Source: Anaerolineae bacterium (GTDB taxonomy: Bacteria > Chloroflexota > Anaerolineae > Aggregatilineales > J027). Taken from it: a DNA stretch of 62,267 nt. Every line of letters starts with the position of its first letter. Within the stretch, counting starts at the first letter, position 1. The notes beneath the pieces were generated by a model. The model worked only from the letters and a program-made list of their open reading frames with translations, was not told the DNA's origin and ran no database searches. The translations under genes and the position numbers were made by a program. This document shows positions 33,733-42,986 of this stretch, one piece after another. The DNA lies in the NCBI GenBank assembly GCA_021463865.1, contig JAJTXY010000022.1, positions 1 to 62,267 of the forward strand, written 5' to 3'.

Positions 33733-34827
33733 TTAAGGGCGCAGCATGACTTTACCGCTGTTGCCACCCGCAAAAGTTTCAAACGCAAGGTCAAAATCTT
33801 CCAATGCAAATTGGTGGGTCAGCATCGGCCCTAAATCCACGACCCCGCTGTGAATGAGGCTTTCCATCTGGAACCACGTTTCCCAGAGGCGTCGGCCCGC
33901 AATCCCGCGCACCGTTGCACCCTTAAACGTGATGTGGTTATTGATGTCAAAAGTCATAGGTTGGGCGGTCAATCCTAGCAAGGCCACTTCGCCACCCGGT
34001 TTGAGCGCGGCAAAACCTTGATCTATCGCGCTGGGGGCACCGGACATTTCCAGAATGACATCCACCCCTTCATCGTGGGTAGCTTCCATCAACGCTTCGA
34101 TGACGTTTTCTTCAAGGGGGTTAATAATGCGATCCGCCCCCATGCGACGGGCCAATTCGAGGCGATAGGGACTGATGTCGGTAGCAAAGACCGCCCGTGC
34201 GCCAGCCGCTTTTGCAACCGCTACCGCCATACAGCCGACTGGCCCACAGCCTGTCACCAGCACATACTTGGCGGCGCAGTTTTGAGCCATCGTGGTATGG
34301 ACACCGTTGCCGAAATTTTCCATCAGGACACTAATGGTAATCGGCATTTCAGGTGGATTGACCCACGCATTTTGTTCCGGCACGGCGATATATTCCGCAA
34401 ATCCGCCATCCCGATCTACGCCGATAATCCGAGTATTTTCGCAGATGTGTCCCTGACCCGTGCGGCAAAATCGGCACACATTACAAACGATATGGCTTTC
34501 CAACGAGACATGATCCCCTACTTTGACGCGCTTGACATCGGGGGCAACCTGCACAATCCGCCCCGTGATTTCATGTCCAATGACCAGCGGCGGATTGAGT
34601 CGGCTGGCGGCCCACTTGTCCCATTTGTAGATATGCAAATCTGTCCCACAGATGGACGCGCCTTCAACCTTGACCAGCACTTCGCCATTTTTGATGACCG
34701 GGGTGGGGTAATCATGCACCATTTGCAAGCCGGGGCCAGCGGTGGCTTTGAGTACCGCCCGCATGGTAGTGGGGATAGTGGTTTCATCTTTCACGGCGAT
34801 ATTTTCTTTTGCGAAGGCCCTAGTCAT
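33733..34827 (-). CDS. tdh: zinc alcohol dehydrogenase, L-threonine 3-dehydrogenase-like
   Basis: Medium-chain dehydrogenase of 364 residues. Catalytic zinc ligands lie in SICGTDLHIYKWDKWA and VIGHEITG. Structural zinc cysteines are in CNVCRFCRTGQGHIC. The Rossmann motif is VLVTGCGPVGCMAVAVAKAA, and FGNGVHTTM precedes it as in threonine dehydrogenases. Tdh oxidises L-threonine to 2-amino-3-ketobutyrate with NAD+. The N-terminal extension (about 20 residues) and the absence of an adjacent kbl ligase leave room for another polyol or alcohol substrate. Confidence 0.78.
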   Translation of the reverse strand: MTRAFAKENIAVKDETTIPTTMRAVLKATAGPGLQMVHDYPTPVIKNGEVLVKVEGASICGTDLHIYKWDKWAASRLNPPLVIGHEITGRIVQVAPDVKRVKVGDHVSLESHIVCNVCRFCRTGQGHICENTRIIGVDRDGGFAEYIAVPEQNAWVNPPEMPITISVLMENFGNGVHTTMAQNCAAKYVLVTGCGPVGCMAVAVAKAAGARAVFATDISPYRLELARRMGADRIINPLEENVIEALMEATHDEGVDVILEMSGAPSAIDQGFAALKPGGEVALLGLTAQPMTFDINNHITFKGATVRGIAGRRLWETWFQMESLIHSGVVDLGPMLTHQFALEDFDLAFETFAGGNSGKVMLRP

Positions 34828-34904
34828 GTTAATTTTCCTGAATCTATAGGGTAATCATTCTGTCAATATTTTACCGCATGGCCCGATTGACCTTCAAGTT
34901 TTTA

Positions 34905-34939
34905 AAGAAAAAAGCCATCTTTGTTAACAAAGGTGGCTT
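34905..34939 (-). terminator. terminator of 35-kb secreted protein gene
   Basis: AAGCCATCTTTG (34912-34923), loop TTAA, CAAAGGTGGCTT (34928-34939): a 12-bp stem with one wobble. On the minus strand it is followed by TTTTCTTTAAA. Confidence 0.8.
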
Positions 34940-34972
34940 AAATGAAAATATATCTTTGCCATGCAAAAAATC

Positions 34973-35980
34973 TTATGGCTTATATCGCCACGAAACCGCA
35001 TTAATTGGTCTCTTTGCCCAAGGCGATCCGAGTGGCAAATTCATACGAACGAACCGATAACCATCTGCTAGGCAAATTAGTTGAGTACAATAGTAAAATT
35101 CGTGATGGGTGAAATGTCTGTTCAGTCCATCCGACCCTAATTGATAGGTGAGAAAAAAATAATAAAATCCGAAACTGTCTATACCGTCATCATCCCAGTC
35201 ACCTGCTACAAAAACACCATACTCATACTCGTCATCATATGGAAGGCCAATTGCTTGGGCATCAGTAAAGATGGGATTCGGATCCGTTGGAGGCGTATTG
35301 GTGTAGGACACAAAACCTCCACGTCGGACAGCTAAGGTTTCAACACCGTCGCCATCCCAATCTCCGGCTACAAATTGTGGAAAACCTGAATATCCAGCAA
35401 GTTTAGGCAGTAATTCACCGAGAATTTGAAAGTGGACTTCTGGCGCGGTGGTAGCTAGATCACAGGTATACCACAATACAAATGTGGTGTGACCATCTTT
35501 TTGAAGCTGCTCAACGATACCAATACAATCATTGGCAACGTCTACTCTAAAGTGTCCTGCTACTGGTTGTCCCTGCGGGCCAATCCAAAGTCTCGACCAA
35601 TCTCGACATTGCCCAACTGTTTTTTGGAAATTAGTAAAAAAGAACGTACTGTAACCATAGCCGCCCAGTGATTCTCGACCATCCCCATCCCAATCGCCCA
35701 TCACCCATTGTCCGCCGGAACAATCGCCCAAAGCATAGGATTCAACATGCCAATCTGGTGGGTAGTCTTCGAGGGTACTAATTAAACTGGTCCATCCGTT
35801 ACCCCCATCAATTACAGCTAAAGAGTCTGTCTCACCGGGGTTCAAATATTCTGGCCGAGGTGTAGGAGTAGGGTATTCATATGGAAAAACTTTCGAGGTT
35901 TCTATATTGAAAAACATCAATGAAACTGTAACTGAAAATCCGATGATATACAAACTGTGCTTAGTGAATTTTTTATCCAT
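34973..35980 (-). CDS. secreted protein with FG-GAP/DWDGDG module
   Basis: Protein of 335 residues from ATG 35980 (GAGGTG upstream). A signal-peptide-like N-terminus (about 5-30) and a short Pro/Thr linker lead to one module of about 270 residues. Landmarks are QWVMGDWDGDG, NDCIGIVEQL, FVAGDWDGDGVETLAVRR, SYTNTPPT, GVFVAGDWDDDGIDSFGF and a closing A-V-S-W-R. The D-x-D-x-D-G loops look like calcium-binding sites of FG-GAP/VCBS-type repeats. The same module ends the next gene and sits inside the third. Function is unknown; extracellular binding or a structural role is inferred. Confidence 0.7.
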   Translation of the reverse strand: MDKKFTKHSLYIIGFSVTVSLMFFNIETSKVFPYEYPTPTPRPEYLNPGETDSLAVIDGGNGWTSLISTLEDYPPDWHVESYALGDCSGGQWVMGDWDGDGRESLGGYGYSTFFFTNFQKTVGQCRDWSRLWIGPQGQPVAGHFRVDVANDCIGIVEQLQKDGHTTFVLWYTCDLATTAPEVHFQILGELLPKLAGYSGFPQFVAGDWDGDGVETLAVRRGGFVSYTNTPPTDPNPIFTDAQAIGLPYDDEYEYGVFVAGDWDDDGIDSFGFYYFFLTYQLGSDGLNRHFTHHEFYYCTQLICLADGYRFVRMNLPLGSPWAKRPINAVSWRYKP

Positions 35981-36039
35981 AATGCACCTCAAAAAGTATG
36001 TTATTCATTAGATGGCAATCAAACTAAGGTTTATTGCGA

Positions 36040-38739
36040 TCAGCGCAAGCGCCAAGAAGCGGCCCGTACCGGAACGTCTCCATAAGTTTGAGCAAATTTC
36101 CTAACTGTTTGCAAAATATAGACTCCCGAATTCCAATCAAGGTCGTTACGGCGATAAAATCGTGCATTCAAACTACCGGGACTGCTCGGATCGTATTCGC
36201 AGTAAAGGCCAAATGAATCTAAGCCATTATTATCCCAATCGCCTGCCACAAATACCCCTGAATCCGTATCAACCTTACAAGGTGTACCAAAATATTGAGC
36301 GAGATTCATTTCTGAGAGGTAAGTAGTGGGTGGCGTATTAGTAAAGGCGATAAATTGTTCACGCCTTACCGCCATAGTTTCCACTCCGTCCGCATTCCAA
36401 TCCCCAGCCGCAAACTGATAAAAATTAACAGGCGCTGGAGGATCAGTAGGTAACGGTACACCTAGCCATTGAAAGGAGAGAGGCGGGGCAGTGCCATCAA
36501 CGAAATCACAAGTGAAATAGAGGGCCATGCCATAACCATAGGGTGGAAAATCTTTAATGTCGACTGCTCCAATACAATCGTTTGGCACCCCCCCCATAAA
36601 ATGACCCGCGACGGCTGGACCGGATAAACCAATCCAGATACCTGACCATATTGTGTTGTTGTCCACAATGAGATCGTTTGTGTAGAAAAATACTCCATTC
36701 GCAGAATATCCCGGGGTTTTTTGTCCATCCCCGTTCCAATCCCCCATGACCCAATAAGTATTGAGAGATGAAGTGGTAAAACTTGTATCCATTACAGTAT
36801 AAGCGCTCAAGGGGGGGTTATCTTGTAATGTGTCGATTAGTGAGATGCCGCCTGTAGCCGGGCCAAACAAAGCTATAGTATCAGCCCAACCATCGGGTGC
36901 TGGCACTACATATATATCAGCATTATTGAGATAATTATCTGTTACGAGTGAATATGTAGTTACAAATGTAACATAGCGCCCGTCTTGCGACATAACAGAG
37001 CCACCAACACCGCCGGGTATTTGCGTAGTGCCATTAGGGAAAACGGAAAGACGAGTTGTTTGTCCACTTTGCCGACTCTTCGCAAATACATCTGTTCCGT
37101 TGTTAGTGTCATAAATTGGCATGATTAAATCTGAGGCATCAGAGAGAAAAACAACGAGTCGACCATCTTGGGAAACAGAACTGGAGTATGGAGTTCCACC
37201 AAAAGATGGCTGAGAATCTGATCTGGTTGAAACAATAATTGTTTCATCCGGATTTGCCTGCAGATTTCGAACGAAAACGTCAGATGTATTATTCGGATCA
37301 TACGGAACAAGGTTAGTGGCCGCAGAAATAAAAGACACAAAATTCCCGTCAGCTGAAATTGATGGCGATGCACTATCTGGGCTATCAGGAAATGGAGCTT
37401 GTGCCTGAGTGCCTTGCCAAGTTAAGGATACCCTTATAGTTTGACTCGGTACTCGACTATGTACAAAAACATCAGATGCCCCGTTCGTATCGTTCGGAAC
37501 CAGATTATAAGCGTTTGAAGAAAAAGCAATAAAATTCCCATCAGAGGAAATAGCTGGTTCATAGGAACCACCCCCAAGCGCCTCGCCGCCTTGAGAATTA
37601 ATGGACACGCGAAATGTGGTGTTAGCCTCAAGATCATGGACAAAAATATCTGGAAGATTGTTATCATCATTTTGGACTAAATTATTTGCTACCGAAACAA
37701 AAGCAACATAACGCCCATCGCCCGATATTACAGGGTTTACTGAATATCCGTTGGATTGAATAGTTTGTATTGGCCCTCCGGGGGTAGTGCTATATCTTCC
37801 AACGGAAACGCGAGTCGTTTGTCCAGTTGCTATGTTACGTACAAAGATATCAATCTCGCCATTGTTGTCGCCAGTGACTAAATTACTGGCCGCTGATTGA
37901 AAAGCTACAAAATTTCCATTGGCGGAGATTGAAGGATAATCCGAATCGAACCCTAGTGCTTGGCCCGAAGTTGAATTGAGTGAGACACGGACTGTACTAC
38001 AACTATATCTATCACGCACAAAAATATCGGCACGATTATTGGTATCGCCCGATACCAAATTGGTCGCATAAGAGCTAAATGCTACATACCTTCCGTCATA
38101 TGAAATTGATGGATCATAGGAATTATCGTCCCCTGATGTACCAGGTGTACCAGTTGAACGAGAAACCAATACTGTTTGATTACCTGAATCACATAACAAA
38201 GCCAAACGAGGTTCATTATCAGATGATATTGCAGTTAAAGCAGTGTTCTCTTGCAAAGGAGGTTTATAACCCAAAGAAGTATTGGCATAAAACGCATCTA
38301 CCGCAACAACCCCCTGTGAGGCATACACCCGCAGTGTGTGGCCTTCGTCGGTCAGGTAATCAATTTTAGCGCGACTACTGAATTGAGTGGTTTCAGCAGT
38401 GGTAATGACCGAACGCAGCACTGTCCCGTCTACCTCAAGCGCCAAAATGCCGAGGGTCGTCCCTGCAACATAAACGACTTCAATGGTCGGCCCGGTAAAG
38501 TACAGTGTCAACACATCGTCTGGACTGCTGCTGTAAAGATAGCTGCCACCACTCGCCCTTGATGCCGCTTGCGCCGTCCAATTTCCTTGTCGCAGTACCA
38601 GTGGGTCGTCCGATTCAATTAGACTCGCAGGGTTGTCAGAGTAAACAACGGGGTTAGCAGAAAACAGTGAGGTAACAAAAACAATGACTGAGGCAAAAAT
38701 AACTGCCCTCAATATGGAGGGAGTGTATCTTTTTTTCAT
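36040..38739 (-). CDS. secreted seven-bladed propeller protein with flanking shared modules
   Basis: Protein of 899 residues from ATG 38739. Order: signal peptide (about 1-30); module A (about 38-165), opening SLIESDDPLV and closing GVVAVDAFYA; a propeller of seven PD40/WD40-like blades (S-x-D-G-R-Y-V-A-F type, about 195-610), most ending D-I/V-F-V-R/H; and module B (about 620-899) with the same landmarks as the 35-kb protein. Nothing catalytic is visible. It is probably a cell-surface or matrix protein. It lies between two relatives sharing its modules, with a 47-174 bp gap on either side, so an operon is possible. Confidence 0.75.
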   Translation of the reverse strand: MKKRYTPSILRAVIFASVIVFVTSLFSANPVVYSDNPASLIESDDPLVLRQGNWTAQAASRASGGSYLYSSSPDDVLTLYFTGPTIEVVYVAGTTLGILALEVDGTVLRSVITTAETTQFSSRAKIDYLTDEGHTLRVYASQGVVAVDAFYANTSLGYKPPLQENTALTAISSDNEPRLALLCDSGNQTVLVSRSTGTPGTSGDDNSYDPSISYDGRYVAFSSYATNLVSGDTNNRADIFVRDRYSCSTVRVSLNSTSGQALGFDSDYPSISANGNFVAFQSAASNLVTGDNNGEIDIFVRNIATGQTTRVSVGRYSTTPGGPIQTIQSNGYSVNPVISGDGRYVAFVSVANNLVQNDDNNLPDIFVHDLEANTTFRVSINSQGGEALGGGSYEPAISSDGNFIAFSSNAYNLVPNDTNGASDVFVHSRVPSQTIRVSLTWQGTQAQAPFPDSPDSASPSISADGNFVSFISAATNLVPYDPNNTSDVFVRNLQANPDETIIVSTRSDSQPSFGGTPYSSSVSQDGRLVVFLSDASDLIMPIYDTNNGTDVFAKSRQSGQTTRLSVFPNGTTQIPGGVGGSVMSQDGRYVTFVTTYSLVTDNYLNNADIYVVPAPDGWADTIALFGPATGGISLIDTLQDNPPLSAYTVMDTSFTTSSLNTYWVMGDWNGDGQKTPGYSANGVFFYTNDLIVDNNTIWSGIWIGLSGPAVAGHFMGGVPNDCIGAVDIKDFPPYGYGMALYFTCDFVDGTAPPLSFQWLGVPLPTDPPAPVNFYQFAAGDWNADGVETMAVRREQFIAFTNTPPTTYLSEMNLAQYFGTPCKVDTDSGVFVAGDWDNNGLDSFGLYCEYDPSSPGSLNARFYRRNDLDWNSGVYILQTVRKFAQTYGDVPVRAASWRLR

Positions 38740-38841
38740 GGCTCCCAAAGTCCTGTTTGCGAAATGAGTAGTATTTCTAGCGCATTATAACTCACTCCCC
38801 AAATAATGCCAATTAAACACATTTAACTTTTTATAACGGGC

Positions 38842-38888
38842 AATAAAATCAGCCACCCGTAGATGAATCGTAGACTACGGATGGCTGA
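38842..38888 (-). terminator. terminator of subtilase gene
   Basis: TCAGCCACCCGTAG (38849-38862) pairs with CTACGGATGGCTGA (38875-38888) over 14 positions with one wobble. On the minus strand TTTTATT follows. It suggests that the subtilase is transcribed separately from the propeller gene. Confidence 0.75.
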
Positions 38889-38912
38889 AATATTTACCAC
38901 GAGTGGCAGGGG

Positions 38913-41900
38913 TTAATCCGCGACAGTCACATCAAAAGCATCCACTGCAATGACACCCCGCACCGGAACAATTTGCAGGGTGTGTGACCCCGGCTCCAGA
39001 TAGTTGATGATACTACGAACATTAAAGGCTGGGTCGCTGCTGGTCGCAATGATAGTACGCACGGCCACGTCATCCACCACAATGGTGAATGTACCGAGGC
39101 TTGGCCCTTGTAGATAAATCACTTCCAGCGATGTGCCCTCAAATTCGAGGGTCAGTACATCGTCCAGACTGCCACTGCTGTAGAGATAACCACCGCCACT
39201 GGCAGATGGGGCCGATTGGAAATCCCATTGACCTGTCTGGGCAACCAATGGGTCGTCCGATTCAATCAAGCGACGCACGAGGTTGGCGGGTGTAGCCGGT
39301 GTTTCACCTGTTGCCTCACCTGCATTAAAGCCTGTTGCTGTGCCGTTACGCCACGACGCGACCTGAATGCTGCTGGTGCCAATGGGACTGCCTACCCGCT
39401 GCAACTGATGTACCCCCGTATTCCAAGAGACATCATTGCGGCGATAGAAATAGCCGTTTTGATAGAACAACCCAAAACTGTCTATGCCGTCCCGATTCCA
39501 GTCACCAGAGACGAAATAGCCATAATCATTGGTGCTGGGGGTGCCAATATATTGGGCAAGGTCAAAGGCTGACTCTAAGATAGTCGGTGGTGTGTTGGTA
39601 AACGCGATAAAAGCACTGCGCCGGATGGCAATGGTGTCCACCCCATCATTGTTAAAGTCACCCGCCGCGAATTGGGCCGTACCGGTGTGCCCCTGCGAAT
39701 CCGGTAGCAACACACTCAACCATTGGAAGGTTAACGGTGGAGCACCCCCCGCAAGACTACAGGTGAAATACATGGCATAGGCCGTGCCATAGGGCGGGAA
39801 GTTGCCGCTGTCCACGACGCCTAAACAGTCATTGGGGCTGCCTGAACTGAAGCGTCCCACGACTGCCGGACGCCCAAACAAGCCAAACCAAGTGCCTGTC
39901 CATGAAGCAAGGGGCGTCGTACTGAGTAGGTTGGTGGTATAGAACACGCCGTTGGAAGCATAAACGCCGGGGGTCTTGATACCGTCACCATTCCAGTCGC
40001 CCATCACCCACTGGCCGTTGATAGTTGGTGCAGGGCCACCGGAAGCAAACGTATTATAGGTGGTGTTGGCAGGCAAATCCTGGACGGTTTCCAGCAGGCT
40101 TACCTGACCGTTGGAGGTATTAAACAGGGCCAGTGTGTCGGTATCCTGTGTGCCATACAGGGTTAGCCGCCATGAGCCAAATGTCCCTGTATCGCCGGAC
40201 AGATTATCGCGCACGGTGATTGTCCAAGTCCCGTTCGGGTCTTCGTCCCAGAAATGCACACTCATGAACATCCAATTGACAAAGTTGTCGCCACTATCGG
40301 GAATGCCGCGAGACCTGATCAACTGGCTAACTGTGCCACGTGGTGATGTGAGCGTAACAGACAAATCCCCACGATAGGGATGGGTGGCATTAAAAACAAC
40401 TTCGACATGTTCAAGCCGGGAAATAGTCGAATTTGAGACATTAAAGGTACTCGATACGCCAGTCGGGTTATTGTCTGGAATCGCCACATTGACATTGATC
40501 GTCCCGGAGGTTTGGCTGACAGCAGGAGGCATATTTGTCCAACTGTACGCTGTCGAGACCGCTGCCGTCGCATCCACACGCCCAAACCCATAATAATGGC
40601 TATAGTACCGATTTGCGCCGTTCAACAGCCAACTGCTATTGGTGGGGTCATTACGCTCGGCGGTGTTAATCAAAATATGCTGTACATCCCGCCATGTTAG
40701 GTTGGGGTTGGCTTGCAGCATCAACGCCACAATGCCGGACACTAAGGGAGTCGCAGAAGAAGTCCCGCCAAAGGTGGAAGTGCAATTTGTAGCAGTATAA
40801 CCCGCACTCCCCTGTCGGTCAGTGGTGTAGATACCCAACGACCCGCCATCGCTGGGAGCATTCACCACAATGGCTGACCCCGGTTCGCTGTAACTGGATC
40901 GTACCCCAGTGTTGGTCGTGGCAGCTACCGCGATGGTGTAGCGGGAACTGGCATAGCCGTCCGCGCCAGCATCATCGGCATTGCCACCATTACCCCCTGC
41001 CCACACAAAAATCGTGCCACGTCCGCCGCGACCATTGGTGGTTTGATTTTGCAGCGACGCAATCGTCAAGGGGCCGGGAGCTTCCAAAACGGTGCCGCTG
41101 TCATTTGGACCCCAACTGTTGCTGGAAATTTGTACCACACCGGGGGTAGTGGCAAGGGCATCTGCCATCGCATTGGCTTCTTGGGCGTCCGTCGAGCCTG
41201 CGCTAATCAATCGCAAGCCAGCGACTTGGGCGTTATAGGCCGAACCGACCCCGCACGATCCTGCGCTGGAATCATCATTTGCCATTGCCACGCCTGCCGC
41301 TGATGTGCCATGTCCATCAGTTGAAAGGGTGTGGTTGGGGTCATGATCGTTGAAATTATAGTCGTAGCTGGCGTTGGCATTGTAATTGGGGGCGATGTCG
41401 GGATGGGTGGTATCAAGGCCATCATCCACCACCCCAATTAATACCCCACTGCCATCAAAACCTAAATTCCATGCCCCTGCTACATTTGCATCTTCACCAG
41501 CCGTGCCGCCGCCTTGACCTGTGTTAATCAAATGCCACTGATTGCCGAGGCCGGGGTCACTTGGCACGGGGCGTTTACTCTGCTGACGGGCGATCTGCTG
41601 CTCAAACCACACGACATTGGGCGAACGAGTCAGGGTGCCAAACGCCTGACCCGCTCGGTCAAGCCGAGTGTCGGTCTGGGGGATACGGAATAAGTACATA
41701 TTGGGTAGATTGGCGATTTGGCCGAGAAATTCATACCCATTGTCGCGGGCAAATTTATCGGGATTCACGCCTGCTTGCAATTCGACGGCCCATTGGTCGG
41801 TGGCCTGCTTGGGTGTTTCGGTTGCACCCTGCGAACCGCCCTTACCGCCGCCTTGTTGTGCTAAACCGCTGATATGGTCTGGGTCATGCGATAATGCCGG

Positions 41901-41978
41901 AGTTAATGGGCCTAAAACAATGGTCAGGACAATGAATAAGGCTGTCCAGTGACTAAAACGAACCCGTCCCTGTCTCAA
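38913..41978 (-). CDS. secreted subtilisin-like protease with P domain and shared modules
   Basis: Protein of 1021 residues; the start is TTG 41978 with AGGAGA upstream, and no ATG is near. Order: signal peptide (about 10-31); propeptide-like region (to about 145); S8 catalytic domain with Asp in GVVDDGLDTTHPD, His in DGHGTSAAGVA, and Ser in GGTSSATPLVSG; proprotein-convertase P domain (about 490-610; HPYRGDLSVTLTSPRG); module B (about 615-870); and C-terminal module A (about 900-1021; LIESDDPLV to GVIAVDAFDV). Modules A and B are the ones found in the two downstream genes, but in reversed order relative to the propeller protein. Confidence 0.88.
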   Translation of the reverse strand: MRQGRVRFSHWTALFIVLTIVLGPLTPALSHDPDHISGLAQQGGGKGGSQGATETPKQATDQWAVELQAGVNPDKFARDNGYEFLGQIANLPNMYLFRIPQTDTRLDRAGQAFGTLTRSPNVVWFEQQIARQQSKRPVPSDPGLGNQWHLINTGQGGGTAGEDANVAGAWNLGFDGSGVLIGVVDDGLDTTHPDIAPNYNANASYDYNFNDHDPNHTLSTDGHGTSAAGVAMANDDSSAGSCGVGSAYNAQVAGLRLISAGSTDAQEANAMADALATTPGVVQISSNSWGPNDSGTVLEAPGPLTIASLQNQTTNGRGGRGTIFVWAGGNGGNADDAGADGYASSRYTIAVAATTNTGVRSSYSEPGSAIVVNAPSDGGSLGIYTTDRQGSAGYTATNCTSTFGGTSSATPLVSGIVALMLQANPNLTWRDVQHILINTAERNDPTNSSWLLNGANRYYSHYYGFGRVDATAAVSTAYSWTNMPPAVSQTSGTINVNVAIPDNNPTGVSSTFNVSNSTISRLEHVEVVFNATHPYRGDLSVTLTSPRGTVSQLIRSRGIPDSGDNFVNWMFMSVHFWDEDPNGTWTITVRDNLSGDTGTFGSWRLTLYGTQDTDTLALFNTSNGQVSLLETVQDLPANTTYNTFASGGPAPTINGQWVMGDWNGDGIKTPGVYASNGVFYTTNLLSTTPLASWTGTWFGLFGRPAVVGRFSSGSPNDCLGVVDSGNFPPYGTAYAMYFTCSLAGGAPPLTFQWLSVLLPDSQGHTGTAQFAAGDFNNDGVDTIAIRRSAFIAFTNTPPTILESAFDLAQYIGTPSTNDYGYFVSGDWNRDGIDSFGLFYQNGYFYRRNDVSWNTGVHQLQRVGSPIGTSSIQVASWRNGTATGFNAGEATGETPATPANLVRRLIESDDPLVAQTGQWDFQSAPSASGGGYLYSSGSLDDVLTLEFEGTSLEVIYLQGPSLGTFTIVVDDVAVRTIIATSSDPAFNVRSIINYLEPGSHTLQIVPVRGVIAVDAFDVTVAD

Positions 41979-42049
41979 GATAGACTCTCCTAATAATTAC
42001 CCGAATTTTGGATCAGTCTTATTGTATAACAGATTTAGATTTTCGATAT

Positions 42050-42982
42050 TTAATCGCTGTAATACGCCATATGGGTCAATAGCTGTTCATGCGTTGGGGC
42101 CGCTGTTGCACCACCCACCCCCGTGACCGAACACCCCCCACAGATATTGCCATAACGGAGGCATTGATCTAAAGGAGCTTTTTCAATAAGGTAGCCATAG
42201 AGAAATCCTGCATTAAAACAATCGCCTGCACCCGTAGTATCCACGACGGTCCCTGTCTTAAACGCGGGCACATGAATAACCTCATCCGCATGACCCACCC
42301 ATGCGCCATTGGCACCATCTTTGACCACCGCAATTTTGACCCATTCCAGTAATCGCCGAATGGCATCACGGGCATCCTCTCGATGGGTAATCATCATGGT
42401 TTCCCGCATGTTGGGCATAAAGATGTCTACATAGTGCAGCAGTTCTCGCCATTCGCAGCTACTCCGATACAACTGGGGTACATCTTGGCAGTCGGTAGAC
42501 GTGGTTGCGCCGCGTTCTTTAGCGATTTTTAGCAAATCGGGCAACTGCTCAAGGGTATGCAACCCACCGACATGCAAATGATCGAAGGTGCATCTATCGA
42601 GACTGTGCAGCCGATGTGCATCGCGTTCTTCGGGTTCTTGATCTACATAGGTCACAAAGGCTCGTTCACCGTATAGGGGCAGCGAAGTTGTAATGCGCCG
42701 ATAGGGGCACGGGATTTCTTTGATAAGGCTGAGGTCAATCCCTTCCTGTTGAGCCAATTCTTTGACAAAATGACTGTAGGAGTCCGTCCCAAAAATGGCG
42801 GGCCACCCAACCTTAACCCCCAACCGACGCAGCGAGGTGGTAGTGATAAACATCGCGCCGCCCGTTGAGGTCACGTCTTGGCTGTAGATTTCACGGCCCA
42901 ACTCAGGAAATTCCGGCAGTCCGGTATAGATCAGGTCGAAGAAATAGTCGCCGATACAGACAATATCAAAATGGGGAAACAT
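42050..42982 (-). CDS. PfkB-family carbohydrate kinase
   Basis: Protein of 310 residues from ATG 42982 (MFPHFDIVCIGDYFFD). The longest frame (from 43027) would overlap the GH4 gene by 41 nt. The first signature lies around GGAMFITTTSLRRLG. The second, DTTGAGDCFNAGFLYG, carries the catalytic Asp. PfkB kinases phosphorylate sugars or nucleosides. It is last in the sugar operon, four bases after the GH4 stop, and probably phosphorylates the sugar released inside the cell. Confidence 0.88.
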   Translation of the reverse strand: MFPHFDIVCIGDYFFDLIYTGLPEFPELGREIYSQDVTSTGGAMFITTTSLRRLGVKVGWPAIFGTDSYSHFVKELAQQEGIDLSLIKEIPCPYRRITTSLPLYGERAFVTYVDQEPEERDAHRLHSLDRCTFDHLHVGGLHTLEQLPDLLKIAKERGATTSTDCQDVPQLYRSSCEWRELLHYVDIFMPNMRETMMITHREDARDAIRRLLEWVKIAVVKDGANGAWVGHADEVIHVPAFKTGTVVDTTGAGDCFNAGFLYGYLIEKAPLDQCLRYGNICGGCSVTGVGGATAAPTHEQLLTHMAYYSD

Positions 42983-42986
42983 TGCT

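Noticed and set aside
34018-34854. 278-codon frame opposite the threonine dehydrogenase-like gene
   Set aside because: It mirrors the real gene's codon pattern; the product has no motif and is His/Arg/Gly-rich, as shadow frames are.
36040-38700. Near-repeated DNA suggesting tandem repeats or a CRISPR-like array
   Set aside because: The periodicity is the seven propeller blades at protein level; there are no identical short repeats with uniform spacers.
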